A stretch of DNA of 64,000 bases from Selenomonadales bacterium. GTDB lineage: Bacteria; Bacillota; Clostridia; Christensenellales; QALW01. The notes under the pieces are model-generated. The model saw only the letters and a list, made by a program, of their open reading frames with translations. It made no database searches and had not been told where the DNA came from. The stretch covers positions 1 through 64,000 of the forward strand of contig QALW01000022.1 of the NCBI GenBank assembly GCA_003150515.1. The letters are read 5' to 3'. Of this stretch, positions 1 to 8,342 are shown in pieces (within the stretch, counting starts at the first letter, position 1; every line of letters begins with the position of its first letter). Both the position numbers and the translations under genes were made by a program.

Positions 1-142
1 TGTCAATCCCACAGAATTGACGGCTGAACTTCTGAATACGCTGATTGAAAAAATCCTTATCCATGAAGCGGTCAAAAGTGAGGACGGAAGCCGGGAACAG
101 GAGGTAGAAATCTTCTACCGCTTTATCGGCAAAATCGAATGA
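1..142 (+). CDS. Serine site-specific recombinase, C-terminal fragment
   Basis: Only the last 46 codons are visible; the reading frame starts at base 2 and TGA lies at 140-142. The stretch ELTAELLNTLIEKILIHEA followed by EVEIFYRFIGKIE is the usual tail of large serine recombinases that insert and excise conjugative or mobilizable elements (DUF4368-type C-terminus). The catalytic resolvase domain lies outside the window. The recombinase gene commonly sits at the very end of such elements, so the element boundary probably falls just after 142, next to the truncated gene that follows. The family call rests on tail similarity only. Confidence 0.7.
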   Translation, partial: VNPTELTAELLNTLIEKILIHEAVKSEDGSREQEVEIFYRFIGKIE

Positions 143-206
143 CACATCTTGAGATACCCAACAATATCTTTAACTAAGGGAAACTGGGGAAGGCTATCCG
201 TATCTG

Positions 207-1193
207 ATGTGGTTTTTTGCCTGGGCGTATAATCAGGAAAACGAGCCTCAGGGCGATTATCCCGGCTATCCGGGCGGGGACGCCATATTCCTGGCCAGGG
301 CCAAGGCCCTGGAAGGCCCGTGGGAAGTATATTCCCTGGATTATAAGACGGGCAAAAGCTTTTGGGACAGGAAACAGGAACCCTTCTACTGGCAGCCCGT
401 GCTTACCTGCCAGGACGTTTGGTATGATTCCTGGCATGTGGGGGATCCGTCGGTGGTGTATAAGGACGGCAGGTTTTATATGGCGTATTCCTCCATGGGC
501 TGCGATGAGGATATGATCCCAGACCATTACGAGGGGGATACGGACGGCAACGCTTCCTGCATAATGGGCGCGGTTTCAGAAGACGGCATTCATTGGACGC
601 GCTCTGAAAAGCCTCTTATTATTTGGGAAAAGGAAAAAGGATATAATGAAAAGGCGGAGCCAGCGCGTTATATGGGCGGGCATCAGCGTCCCAGCCTGAT
701 GTATGAGGGCGGCGTCTGGAAGATGTGGTATGATTATCACGGCGATTTAATCGGCTATGCGGAAAACGCAGGCGATTTTATGGACGCTTCAGGCTGGAAG
801 GAGCTTTATAACGGCGACAGGCCGCTGATCCGGGCAGTGGATTTTGATGTGGTTAAGATAGGCGAAATGTATTATGCCTATGGCGATCCGTTCTTAAGCT
901 GGTATGGCATCAAGGATGAAACGCTGCCTGATTATCCCGAGCCCAGCGGAAGCTGGAATCAGCGCCAGATAACTGAATACCGCTCGCCTGACGGGATAAA
1001 TTGGACTGTTACCGGCTGGTTCAGGCCGGACGAGGGTTATGGGGCTGATCAGATACCGCAGGTGTTTCTGGACCATAAAAACGGACGGGTATGCATATTT
1101 TATGCTACCCAGCGCGGCCGGAAATTTTCAGAGGAATACGACTGGCGCTGGGATAATATCCGCATGATGTATAAGGACGTAAAACTGTTTTAA
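207..1193 (+). CDS. Glycosidase-like beta-propeller protein, 5' end lost
   Basis: A 328-residue product from the first in-frame ATG. The frame stays open upstream to 174 and still reads like coding sequence (GEGYPYL before MWFFAWAYNQ), so the native N-terminus was longer and has been removed at the junction with the recombinase element. The sequence has repeated blades of the kind DPSVVYKDGRFYMAYSS, SEDGIHWTRSEKPL and SPDGINWTV, typical of five-bladed propeller glycoside hydrolases (GH43/GH130-like). No catalytic assignment can be made, and no ribosome binding site precedes 207. It lies 16 bases before a sugar-type solute-binding protein, which fits a carbohydrate-uptake locus. It is probably a gene remnant. 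Confidence 0.6.
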   Translation: MWFFAWAYNQENEPQGDYPGYPGGDAIFLARAKALEGPWEVYSLDYKTGKSFWDRKQEPFYWQPVLTCQDVWYDSWHVGDPSVVYKDGRFYMAYSSMGCDEDMIPDHYEGDTDGNASCIMGAVSEDGIHWTRSEKPLIIWEKEKGYNEKAEPARYMGGHQRPSLMYEGGVWKMWYDYHGDLIGYAENAGDFMDASGWKELYNGDRPLIRAVDFDVVKIGEMYYAYGDPFLSWYGIKDETLPDYPEPSGSWNQRQITEYRSPDGINWTVTGWFRPDEGYGADQIPQVFLDHKNGRVCIFYATQRGRKFSEEYDWRWDNIRMMYKDVKLF

Positions 1194-1209
1194 AGAAAGG
1201 AGTTTTAAA

Positions 1210-2679
1210 ATGAGAAAGTATTTTAAAGGCCTGCTGGCTCTGGCGTTAGCGGCGGGAATAATGGCCCTGGCGGGCTGCGCCGGGGAAAAGGAGCCTGCTT
1301 TAAGCGCAACTCCGGCTCCTACCGGAGGGACGGCTCAAGCAACCCAATCCAATTTGAAAAACGCTATTAAGGCAGGGGAAGTATATCGATATTATGTCTG
1401 GAATACAGAGGATGAGAGCGATCCGTTTAAAAACGTAGACGGAGTAAGGAAAGAAATGGCCGTTAATAATAAGATTCAGTTTGAAGAAAAATACGGCGTG
1501 ACTATTCGTTATGTGCTGTCGGCGGGCGGGGACGATTGGTATGCGACGCCTTTTGCTTCAGCTTCCGCAGGCACGCCCATGACGGATATATTTAACGCCG
1601 GCGGCTCATATGTAACATTGCTCGCATATACATATAACGGCAGCGCCGGGCGTATTCTGCTGCCTCTGGACGATTATCAGGAATATGCTGATTTCAGCGA
1701 TTCGGAATATTGGGATCAGGCTGCTCAGGAAATCTGTACTCTGGGGGGCAAGCTTTATTTCTGCGTGCCCTCTCCTATGGGCTGGGAATTAGTATCCAAT
1801 AATAAGGTTACGCTGTTCAATTTTGATTTGGTGCGCCGGGGCGGTATGGAGCCGGCGGATTTATATGAAATGAGCAACAGCGGAGAATGGACATGGGACG
1901 CTTTCAGGCAAGCGGTTATGGCGTGCACGTTTCCTGAGGAAAATATATTCGGCACGGCCATAGGGGATAACGTAGGCATGATGGCCGCTCTGCTCACTTC
2001 CAACAACGCCTCATATTTTGAAAAGCAGGAGTATGAGGGGCAGCTTATAGACAGATACGTCGGCAATTCGAAAAACGCCATAGAGGCGTGGGATTTCTTT
2101 GTAAAGCTTGCTTTGGAGGACTATTCCGTGGAACTTTCGGGCACAGCCGAAACCACCACTTTTTCAGCCGGACGCATAGCCTTTCTTTTGACTGGTCTGG
2201 CGCGCACGAGCACCATTTATCAGCGCATGCAATCTGATTACGGCGTGCTTATGCCTCCTAAAGGGCCTAATGCGGATAATTATATATCCGATCAGGATTC
2301 CTTCCTGCCCTTATGCATATTTAACGGCGTGAGCAATCCTGAAGGCTGCGCGCAGGTGCTGGGAGAATATTTCCGTCCCGTATATGCGCGGAGCAGCAGC
2401 GAAAATCAGGCGCTTCTGGAGGCGGAGCTTTCCACCTATCTAAGAGACGGCGAATCTCTGGAGATTTGCAGACAGCTTCCCGGTGTTTCCAAAGTGCAGA
2501 GCCATATGCTTTATATCAAGCTCAGGACGGCTACGGATGAGCAGGCTATGCTGGAATCCATTATTTACGGCCACGCGTGGAATTTCGCCAAAGGGGAGGA
2601 AACTCCTGCGCAGTATCTGGATTCTATTGTGGATTTGGTCAACAGCACGGTTTTCAACGCCATTAATCCCGAGGGCTGA
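1210..2679 (+). CDS. ABC transporter extracellular solute-binding lipoprotein
   Basis: A 489-residue lipoprotein. The N-terminus has basic residues, a hydrophobic stretch and a lipobox ending LAGC (Cys around residue 23), so it is lipidated and held on the outer face of the membrane. A low-complexity Ala/Thr/Pro linker follows, then a two-domain binding-protein fold of the size used for oligosaccharides. The ATG follows AAAGGAG with good spacing. It lies just downstream of a glycosidase-like remnant; no permease genes are in the window, so the rest of the transporter is elsewhere or lost. The substrate is unknown, with a sugar most likely. Confidence 0.75.
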   Translation: MRKYFKGLLALALAAGIMALAGCAGEKEPALSATPAPTGGTAQATQSNLKNAIKAGEVYRYYVWNTEDESDPFKNVDGVRKEMAVNNKIQFEEKYGVTIRYVLSAGGDDWYATPFASASAGTPMTDIFNAGGSYVTLLAYTYNGSAGRILLPLDDYQEYADFSDSEYWDQAAQEICTLGGKLYFCVPSPMGWELVSNNKVTLFNFDLVRRGGMEPADLYEMSNSGEWTWDAFRQAVMACTFPEENIFGTAIGDNVGMMAALLTSNNASYFEKQEYEGQLIDRYVGNSKNAIEAWDFFVKLALEDYSVELSGTAETTTFSAGRIAFLLTGLARTSTIYQRMQSDYGVLMPPKGPNADNYISDQDSFLPLCIFNGVSNPEGCAQVLGEYFRPVYARSSSENQALLEAELSTYLRDGESLEICRQLPGVSKVQSHMLYIKLRTATDEQAMLESIIYGHAWNFAKGEETPAQYLDSIVDLVNSTVFNAINPEG

Positions 2680-2701
2680 ATTGTTTGAGCTTATAAAAAA
2701 T

Positions 2702-2731
2702 AAAGCCGCCTGTCTATGAACAGGCGGCTTT
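2702..2731. terminator. Bidirectional terminator between convergent genes
   Basis: Perfect 11-bp inverted repeat AAAGCCGCCTG / CAGGCGGCTTT around an 8-base loop, with A and T at the two ends. It lies between the solute-binding protein gene and the oppositely oriented rubrerythrin gene and can serve both. Confidence 0.85.
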
Positions 2732-2742
2732 AAATTTATGAA

Positions 2743-3930
2743 TTAATAGTTTTCGCAGTTGATTTCAAAATAGCTCTGAGGATGGGCGCAGGTGGGGCAA
2801 ATCTGGGGCGCATTCAATCCTATAACGATATGTCCGCAGTTGCGGCATTCCCAAATTTTTATTTCGCTTCTGGCAAATACCTGAGCCGTTTCCACGTTAT
2901 GAAGCAGCGCGCGGTAACGCTCCTCATGATGCTTTTCAATGGCGGCTACCAGACGGAATTTAGCGGCCAGCTCGGGGAAGCCCTCCTCCTGGGCGGTCTG
3001 AGCAAATCCCTCGTACATATCCGTCCATTCGTAATTCTCGCCCTCGGCGGCGTGGAGCAGGTTCTGAGCGGTGTCTCCTATACCGTTGAGCTCCTTGAAC
3101 CACATTTTGGCGTGCTCTTTTTCGTTGTCGGCGGTTTTTTGGAACAGCGCGGCGATTTGCTCGAATCCCTCTTTTTTGGCCGTTGAGGCAAAATAGGTGT
3201 ATTTATTGCGCGCCTGGGATTCTCCCGCAAAAGCGGCTTCTAAATTTTTTTCAGTTTGAGTGCCGGCGTATTTATTGGCCTTGGGCGTTTCGGATATAAG
3301 TTCTAATTTGTCTCCGCTCGCCTTGCAGACGGGGCAGACGGGATGGGCGTCGCTGGATTCAAACACATGGGAACAAACTTTGCACTTATACTGTTTCATT
3401 TTTTTAATTTCTCCTTTATTATTAATATTATTTTGCTCGTTGCAGGGAATCAATTCCAGCAGCGTTTTAGCCGATTCTGCGGGGAAATGCTCGGACGGGG
3501 GATTTTCCGCCCATTCGCGCAGCAGTTTATGAGCGTTTTCGCTTTGAGGAAGCATATATCCGCCCTCGCGCAGAATATCTTCGTTTACCAGCCGCGCCGA
3601 TTTGGCCGCCGCGGTCAATATGCGGTATAAGCCGTCGCTTTGCGCGTTTTGGGCCAGTTGCAGAGCGGTTTTTTCTTCTTTGGCTTTAATTTTAGCGAGC
3701 GCGCCGGATAACATAAGCAGGTTTTCGCTCTTTTTTTGCTGAGGGGGATAGGTTAAGGGAACCATTGAAATGGCTCCGCTGGGGCATGCGCCGGCGCACA
3801 TGCCGCATCCGACGCATTTTTCCGGATCAATAACGCTGTTTTCTGTATCGGCAGCTCCGGTAGGACAGACGTAAAGACACAGGCAGTCCTTTGTGCATAG
3901 GCGCAGATTTCTTACCGCCAGCTTTTTCAT
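2743..3930 (-). CDS. Ferredoxin-rubrerythrin open reading frame (fusion or two products)
   Basis: A 395-codon frame. Residues 1-60 form a 2x[4Fe-4S] ferredoxin (CTKDCLCLYVCP, then CVGCGMCAGACP). A helical linker runs to about 170. From Met178 there is a complete rubrerythrin: an N-terminal rubredoxin knuckle (CKVC, CPVC), a ferritin-like diiron domain with ExxH motifs (ESQARNKY, EKEHAKMW, EKHHEERY) and a C-terminal rubredoxin (CRNC, CPTC). Rubrerythrins reduce hydrogen peroxide in anaerobes. Codons just before Met178 encode a ribosome-binding-site-like AAAGGAG, so free rubrerythrin (2743-3399, 218 aa) can also be made. The start at 3930 has GGAGGGATG and overlaps the upstream rubredoxin gene by 4 bases. 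The operon is under PerR-type sites. Confidence 0.85.
   Translation of the reverse strand: MKKLAVRNLRLCTKDCLCLYVCPTGAADTENSVIDPEKCVGCGMCAGACPSGAISMVPLTYPPQQKKSENLLMLSGALAKIKAKEEKTALQLAQNAQSDGLYRILTAAAKSARLVNEDILREGGYMLPQSENAHKLLREWAENPPSEHFPAESAKTLLELIPCNEQNNINNKGEIKKMKQYKCKVCSHVFESSDAHPVCPVCKASGDKLELISETPKANKYAGTQTEKNLEAAFAGESQARNKYTYFASTAKKEGFEQIAALFQKTADNEKEHAKMWFKELNGIGDTAQNLLHAAEGENYEWTDMYEGFAQTAQEEGFPELAAKFRLVAAIEKHHEERYRALLHNVETAQVFARSEIKIWECRNCGHIVIGLNAPQICPTCAHPQSYFEINCENY
3400..3420 (-). promoter_or_regulatory. Internal ribosome binding site for stand-alone rubrerythrin
   Basis: On the minus strand AATAAAGGAG is followed 11 bases later by ATG (codon 178 of the longer frame). There is no stop codon between the ferredoxin part and this start, so the Shine-Dalgarno sequence is itself translated, as linker residues NNKGEIKK. 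This decides that rubrerythrin probably has its own start. Confidence 0.7.
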
Positions 3931-4571
3931 ACGGCATCCCTCCCTTTAATCTCTTCAAATTTCCATGCGGGCACTTTGCATACGGGACATAGCTGGGGAG
4001 GTTTGTCTCCCAGATATATGAATCCGCATACGCTGCAAACCCAAACGGAAGTGTCGGCCAAAAGCGCCTCGCCGCTTTTTTGAAAACGCTGGAGCAGGGA
4101 ATACAGGCTGTTGGTTACCTTTTCGCCCCAGACGCATATGCGCTGGACGCCTCTTTCTCCTTCGTTTAGAGCCGCCTGGCGCAGAGCGGGATAGCCGTTG
4201 TTTAAATCATCCTGAAGCATTTCCTCCATTTTATTCAGAGACGCGTCGGGCACTTCGGGGGTTACGGCTGCCCAGTATTCGGCCAGCTCTTTAAACATTT
4301 CGCTTTCTTTGGCTTTGTATTGCTTTTCGCAGCCGCGCGCTAAATTGGAGCAAAGAGCGGCCAGCTCGCCGGCCGTGAAATGCAGGAATTCTTCATCCAT
4401 ATGTATCGGGGGCAGCTCTCTTTTAACAGGCGCCGCATCCTGCTTAATGATAAAAAGGGATTTGGCCGCGCCGCAGAGGGGGCATACCCAATCTTCGGGC
4501 AGCTTTTCAAAAGGCGTTTTTTCCTTTGCTTCATCATAGACATAGCCGCATATGGGACATACATACTGCAT
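3927..4571 (-). CDS. Double-rubredoxin protein with helical middle domain
   Basis: 214 residues. The N-terminal rubredoxin (CPICGYVYD, CPLCGAA) and the C-terminal rubredoxin (CSVCGFIYLG, CPVCKVP) flank a helical region of about 110 residues. Rubredoxins carry single electrons to rubrerythrins and superoxide reductases, and the downstream overlap with the ferredoxin-rubrerythrin frame suggests they work together. The middle region has the size and composition of a ferritin-like bundle, but I do not see paired ExxH iron ligands, so it may be a degenerate or purely structural domain. It follows perR by 62 bases. The start ATG has a GGAG-type site upstream. Confidence 0.8.
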   Translation of the reverse strand: MQYVCPICGYVYDEAKEKTPFEKLPEDWVCPLCGAAKSLFIIKQDAAPVKRELPPIHMDEEFLHFTAGELAALCSNLARGCEKQYKAKESEMFKELAEYWAAVTPEVPDASLNKMEEMLQDDLNNGYPALRQAALNEGERGVQRICVWGEKVTNSLYSLLQRFQKSGEALLADTSVWVCSVCGFIYLGDKPPQLCPVCKVPAWKFEEIKGRDAV

Positions 4572-4633
4572 ATTTTTTTCTCCTTTCTGTTTTTTTATTT
4601 CAGCGCTCGCCTTGAGCGCGGGTTATAATAAAA

Positions 4634-5008
4634 TTATTGGCTCTCTTCCGCCCGCCGGCGGCATTGGGGGCAAATATAGAGAATTTTTAAATCATAGGAG
4701 AGAAAATCCTCTCCTAATTGCTCCTGCAAAGACGCGGTTAAATCGTTAAGCTGAACGTCTGAGAGCCCGCCGCATTTCTTGCAGACGAGATGATCGTGCC
4801 TGGCTGTGCGGTCGTATCTTTCGGGAGCGCCCTCCAGGGATATCCTTCGGAGCAGTCCGGCCTCGCATAATTTATTCAAATTGTTATAAACGGTTGCCAG
4901 GGAAACGGAAGGATAAATTTCTCTGAGTTTAAAGAAAACCTGCTCGGCGGTCATATGATTTCGCGCTTGATTTACAATATTATATATTTGAAGCTCATAT
5001 TTAGTCAT
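4634..5008 (-). CDS. perR: Fur-family peroxide-type repressor
   Basis: 124 residues with the Fur layout: an N-terminal winged helix (SLATVYNNLNKLCEAGLL is the recognition region) and a C-terminal dimerization half with His/Asp metal ligands (RHDHLVCKKC) and a second CPQC pair that completes the structural zinc site. PerR senses peroxide by metal-catalysed oxidation of its own histidines. The assignment to PerR rather than Fur or Zur rests on the size, the two CxxC pairs, the target genes (rubredoxin, rubrerythrin) and two near-consensus PerR boxes in its own promoter. It is first gene of a three-gene operon. Confidence 0.85.
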   Translation of the reverse strand: MTKYELQIYNIVNQARNHMTAEQVFFKLREIYPSVSLATVYNNLNKLCEAGLLRRISLEGAPERYDRTARHDHLVCKKCGGLSDVQLNDLTASLQEQLGEDFLSYDLKILYICPQCRRRAEESQ

Positions 5009-5023
5009 AAGCAGCTCTCCTTT

Positions 5024-5080
5024 TTAGAATTATTATAAATATATTATAATTATTCTAAATTATTCTAAATTATTTGTCAA
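5024..5080 (-). promoter_or_regulatory. perR promoter with two PerR boxes
   Basis: Reading the minus strand, TTGACA (5080-5075) and TAGAAT (5057-5052) are separated by 17 bases, a near-ideal sigma-A promoter. Two 7-1-7 inverted repeats match the known PerR box (TTATAATNATTATAA): TTATAATTATTCTAA at 5044-5058, overlapping the -10, and TTAGAATTATTATAA at 5024-5038 just downstream. This predicts autorepression of the whole operon and release by peroxide. Confidence 0.85.
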
Positions 5081-5099
5081 GTACTAAAATATTTTTTTA

Positions 5100-5240
5100 A
5101 TTTCTGCGAGCGCCCCGCGGGCTCTCTGGCGGCGTTCTCCGCAAGAATTTTCCGCCGCGGGAGGGTTTCCGCCGCCGGAGGCGGTTTTAGTTTTATTCAT
5201 TATCGCAGGGAAAAATATATTGTATTGTTCAATAAAAAAT
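5100..5240. repeat. GC-rich hairpin cluster, possibly a decayed cloverleaf palindrome
   Basis: In the 286-base gap between the perR promoter and rluD, CTGCGA (5104-5109) and TCGCAG (5204-5209) bracket several short GC-rich hairpins such as CCGCC...GGCGG. The layout resembles the larger cloverleaf palindromes elsewhere in the window but is imperfect. ATTGTATTGTTCA just downstream resembles the MITE end sequence. I see no gene here. Confidence 0.3.
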
Positions 5241-5344
5241 GAATGATATATAAATTTTAATTCTTAAAAAACATTATAATATGCGCGCTATGGGGGAGCG
5301 CGGCCGTATGATTCAAAATTTAAAATTATGGAAATGCCAGGCGG

Positions 5345-6271
5345 TCAGCGCGGCTGCTTTTGTAGTTTTTGCAGCATATTGAGCATATCCTGAGGCAAGG
5401 GAGCGGTAAAGCTCATACGCTCGTTTGTGTCCGGGTGGGTTATTTCAAGATAATAGGAATGCAGAGCCTGGCCTTTAAATCCGCTTTTATCCAGACTGGT
5501 GCCGTAAATAGGATCGCCCAGCAGAGGATGCCCGATATGAGCCATATGCACCCTGATTTGATGGGTGCGCCCCGTCATAAGGCCGCATTGAATATATGCG
5601 CAGCCTGCAAACTGCTCTAGGACTTCGTATGTAGTAACGGCGCTTCTGCCCTGGGGAGTAACGCTTATGCGCTTGCGGTTTTTGGCAGAGCGGGCCAGAT
5701 TAGCCGTAATTGTTCCCTGAGTTTCCTTAAAGCGCCCCCAGGCCAGCGCGCGGTAGATTTTTACGCAGGTGCGGTTTTTGAATTGCTCGCTTAGGTTTTG
5801 ATGAGCGGAATTGGTTTTGGCGATTACGAGCAATCCCGAAGTATCCTTATCCAGCCTGTGCACAATGCCCGGCCGCATTTCTCCGTTCACGCTCGAAAGC
5901 GCGCCGAAACGGTATATAAGAGCGTTGGCCAGAGTCCCGTCCCAATGCCCTCCGGCTGGATGCACCACCATGCCCCGCGGTTTGTTGATAATTGCTATTG
6001 ATGAATCCTGATATATTATATCCAGGCTTATATTCTGGGGCGTTATGGAAGCGCCCTTGCTCTCAGGCAGTATGGCCGTAATAATCTCTCCCCGGACGGG
6101 TTTGTATTTCTTAGGCTCTTTCCGGCCGTTTACCAGCACGCCGCCCTCTTCTATAAGGGAGGCTGAAGCGCTTCTGCTGAGAGCGGTTTTTTCGGATAAA
6201 AGCACGTCCAGCCGCTTCTGGGCGTCCTCTTCAAGCACGGTAAATTCAATATTGTTTTGCATTGGAATCAT
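5345..6271 (-). CDS. rluD: RluD-type 23S rRNA pseudouridine synthase
   Basis: 308 residues: an N-terminal S4 RNA-binding domain (about residues 10-75, VLVNGRKEPKKY) and the pseudouridine synthase domain with the catalytic-Asp motif HRLDKDTSGLLVIAK at about 139. RluD-family enzymes convert uridines of large-subunit rRNA to pseudouridine. The start at 6271 follows GGAGAAG. It overlaps the end of lspA by 26 bases, the common lspA-rluD order of Firmicutes. The exact target uridine cannot be told from sequence. Confidence 0.9.
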   Translation of the reverse strand: MIPMQNNIEFTVLEEDAQKRLDVLLSEKTALSRSASASLIEEGGVLVNGRKEPKKYKPVRGEIITAILPESKGASITPQNISLDIIYQDSSIAIINKPRGMVVHPAGGHWDGTLANALIYRFGALSSVNGEMRPGIVHRLDKDTSGLLVIAKTNSAHQNLSEQFKNRTCVKIYRALAWGRFKETQGTITANLARSAKNRKRISVTPQGRSAVTTYEVLEQFAGCAYIQCGLMTGRTHQIRVHMAHIGHPLLGDPIYGTSLDKSGFKGQALHSYYLEITHPDTNERMSFTAPLPQDMLNMLQKLQKQPR

Positions 6272-6785
6272 CTGCTTCTTCTCCGGCCGCGTCCGCGCAT
6301 GCTTCTGCTTTTTCGCCTTGAGGATTTTTAAGCGTTTTTATATATTTATCATGAATAAAAAGCACATAAATTCCCAGCAGAATCGCGCCTATTACCACCA
6401 TGCTGTCCGCTATATTAAAAATAGCGAATTTAATATTTACATGTATGAAATCCCGCACATAGCCTAAAAATATGCGGTCTATTAAATTGCCTATTCCGCC
6501 TGCGAGAATCAGCCCGGAGGCGATTCGCATAAGCGGATGCAGGGGCCTGTTTTTTATAAGCCACCATATTAAGCCTGCCGAAATCAGCAGAGTAATGGGT
6601 ATAAAAAGCCAAAACGCCCCCTCAAACAGGCCGAAAGCTACTCCCGTATTATGAGTGTATGTAAAATAGAGCACGTTGTCTATTATAGTCACCGACTCCC
6701 CAAGGGGAATATTCTGGGCTATTGCCAGCTTGGTGATTTGATCCAGAGCCGTCCCTAAAACGGCGATAATTATTACTAACGGCAT
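6246..6785 (-). CDS. lspA: Lipoprotein signal peptidase (signal peptidase II)
   Basis: 179 residues with four hydrophobic segments. The two catalytic aspartates lie in GGIGNLIDR and FNIADS. It cleaves the signal peptide of prolipoproteins after diacylglyceryl transfer; the lipoproteins in this window at 1210 and 8335 would be substrates. The C-terminal tail after the last helix is acidic (KAEACADAAGEEADDS) and longer than in many homologues. It is co-transcribed with rluD. Confidence 0.93.
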   Translation of the reverse strand: MPLVIIIAVLGTALDQITKLAIAQNIPLGESVTIIDNVLYFTYTHNTGVAFGLFEGAFWLFIPITLLISAGLIWWLIKNRPLHPLMRIASGLILAGGIGNLIDRIFLGYVRDFIHVNIKFAIFNIADSMVVIGAILLGIYVLFIHDKYIKTLKNPQGEKAEACADAAGEEADDSNAKQY

Positions 6786-6848
6786 GTTTATATACCTCGC
6801 TATCCTGTGCTGTGAGTATTATAAGGCATTTAAAGCGGTTATGGCAAG

Positions 6849-7130
6849 CTATTTGTTTCTTTCCACAATATCCATGATATACGAAATGAGCTTGTCAATA
6901 ATGGGCACTCCGCTGCCTGCCAGGACGGTCAGCAGATAGATAAACACCGCGCCCAGTATGGAAAAGCCTACGGCCATGCCCAGTCCCCGCGCCAGGCCGG
7001 CTATAAGGTTGTTTTTTATAATTTTTTTAGTGTCGGTAAGGTAATTCATATAATCGTCCACGGTATAAGCCGCAATGCTTCGCGCGGTTTTATTTTTTAT
7101 ATGCTTTGCCCTTACATATCTTTTAGCCAT
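6849..7130 (-). CDS. DUF5665 small membrane protein
   Basis: 93 residues. A basic N-terminus, the motif NNLIAGLARGLGMAVGFSILGA and one long hydrophobic helix ending before a short amphipathic tail match the DUF5665 family common in Clostridia. Function is unknown. It lies upstream of lspA in the same direction with a 63-base gap, so it may be the operon's first gene. The 294-base gap on its other side, toward the divergent gene at 7425, shows AT-rich promoter-like sequence but nothing I can name. Confidence 0.7.
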   Translation of the reverse strand: MAKRYVRAKHIKNKTARSIAAYTVDDYMNYLTDTKKIIKNNLIAGLARGLGMAVGFSILGAVFIYLLTVLAGSGVPIIDKLISYIMDIVERNK

Positions 7131-7424
7131 AGTTTCACCACCGTTAATATTGTGCGCTAAATTTATTCATGTAATACAAAGCCGGGCTTTTATTTGTATA
7201 ATAATAACCTTGTTTTGTTTGTTGAACACAATATCTAAGCATGCTCTTGAATTTAATAATTTCATCATATATAATAAAAAACAATCAGGCGGAGCCGTGA
7301 AGCCGGCTGCGTTTTGATTTTAAAATATGGGAATTTTCTGATGAGCCGCAAGGCTGAATTGGCTTAGGGCGGCATGAAATTTATAATTATATGATTCAGG
7401 CTAATATATCAAGGAGGGGCGTAT

Positions 7425-8342
7425 ATGAAAAAGCTGCTTGCGGCCGCCGTTTCATTATTATGCATGGGGGCGTTTTCTGTTCCGGCTTATGCCGCGGTTA
7501 ATAATCCGCTTTCTGAAAAGGGGATGGGCATAAGGCTGCTTGAGGATTTTTCCGGATATGCCGGGCTTGAGCAGCTTTACGGCGGGAATATTCCCGACGG
7601 CGCGGAGCAAAGCGTTTCTCTGGAGGGCCAATCTCTTTTATTGACCTTAAACGGGCAGTGGTTTGATACGCAGCTGCCCATAAGAGGCTTTGCCCAAAGG
7701 CCCGCCTCGGGCTTTGAGCCGGGCGTGCTGGCCGGAGCGGAGGGAATAGGGCTTTATATTGATACGCGCGAGCCTTTGGGCATAACTGAATTTACTCCGT
7801 CCATAATAGCCCAGGCGGACGGGTTGGGCAGGCATTTCAATATGGCTCCCGAAAGCCGGTATTATTTAGTTTCGGATGACGGCGTTACTTACGAGGGCAC
7901 GAGCAGAGACACCGGCTGGGGAGAGGGCATAATAGACGGAATAGGCATAAATTTTACGGGCATGCTGCTTGTGCCCTTTGAATCATATAAATATAACGGC
8001 CGCAGCTTTTCGCCCCAAGACCAGATTGCGCAAAAGCTCCAGTTAAAGGGATTTTCGGGAGACGTCCGCGTCAACGCAGTTTTTATATACGGCCGGGGCG
8101 TCCAGGAAGAAAACGCGGAGGAAATCCGTTCTTTTTTCATTTCTCCTGAAAACGTGGAAATACCTCAAAATTATGAGATTACCAAGAGAATACAGGACGT
8201 CTTCGGGCTGAAGAGCCAGAACAATTCGGGCGGAGGATGGCTTGCCGCGGCGATAGCGGCGGGGGGCGTTCTGCTTTTGGGCGCCTCTGCGCTGATATTC
8301 CGGATTTGCAGAAAGAAGAAAGGGGGAAAAAGTCATGAATAA
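7425..8342 (+). CDS. Secreted membrane-anchored jelly-roll-like protein
   Basis: 305 residues. A signal peptide (cleavage probably after AYA at about residue 23), an extracellular part of about 230 residues opening with LLEDFSGY, and a C-terminal transmembrane helix followed by RICRKKKGGK, which leaves the protein anchored facing out. The pattern of strands (IGLYIDT, FTGMLLVPFESY) looks like a carbohydrate-binding jelly roll and recurs in the proteins at 15113 and 37524. The start is set by AAGGAGGGG. It overlaps the large lipoprotein gene by 8 bases, so the two are made together. Ligand unknown. Confidence 0.65.
   Translation: MKKLLAAAVSLLCMGAFSVPAYAAVNNPLSEKGMGIRLLEDFSGYAGLEQLYGGNIPDGAEQSVSLEGQSLLLTLNGQWFDTQLPIRGFAQRPASGFEPGVLAGAEGIGLYIDTREPLGITEFTPSIIAQADGLGRHFNMAPESRYYLVSDDGVTYEGTSRDTGWGEGIIDGIGINFTGMLLVPFESYKYNGRSFSPQDQIAQKLQLKGFSGDVRVNAVFIYGRGVQEENAEEIRSFFISPENVEIPQNYEITKRIQDVFGLKSQNNSGGGWLAAAIAAGGVLLLGASALIFRICRKKKGGKSHE

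Noticed and set aside
7300..7420. Possible cyclic-di-GMP riboswitch before the secreted protein at 7425
   Set aside because: The GCCGCAAGGCTG-like pieces do not match the conserved core of any GEMM class.
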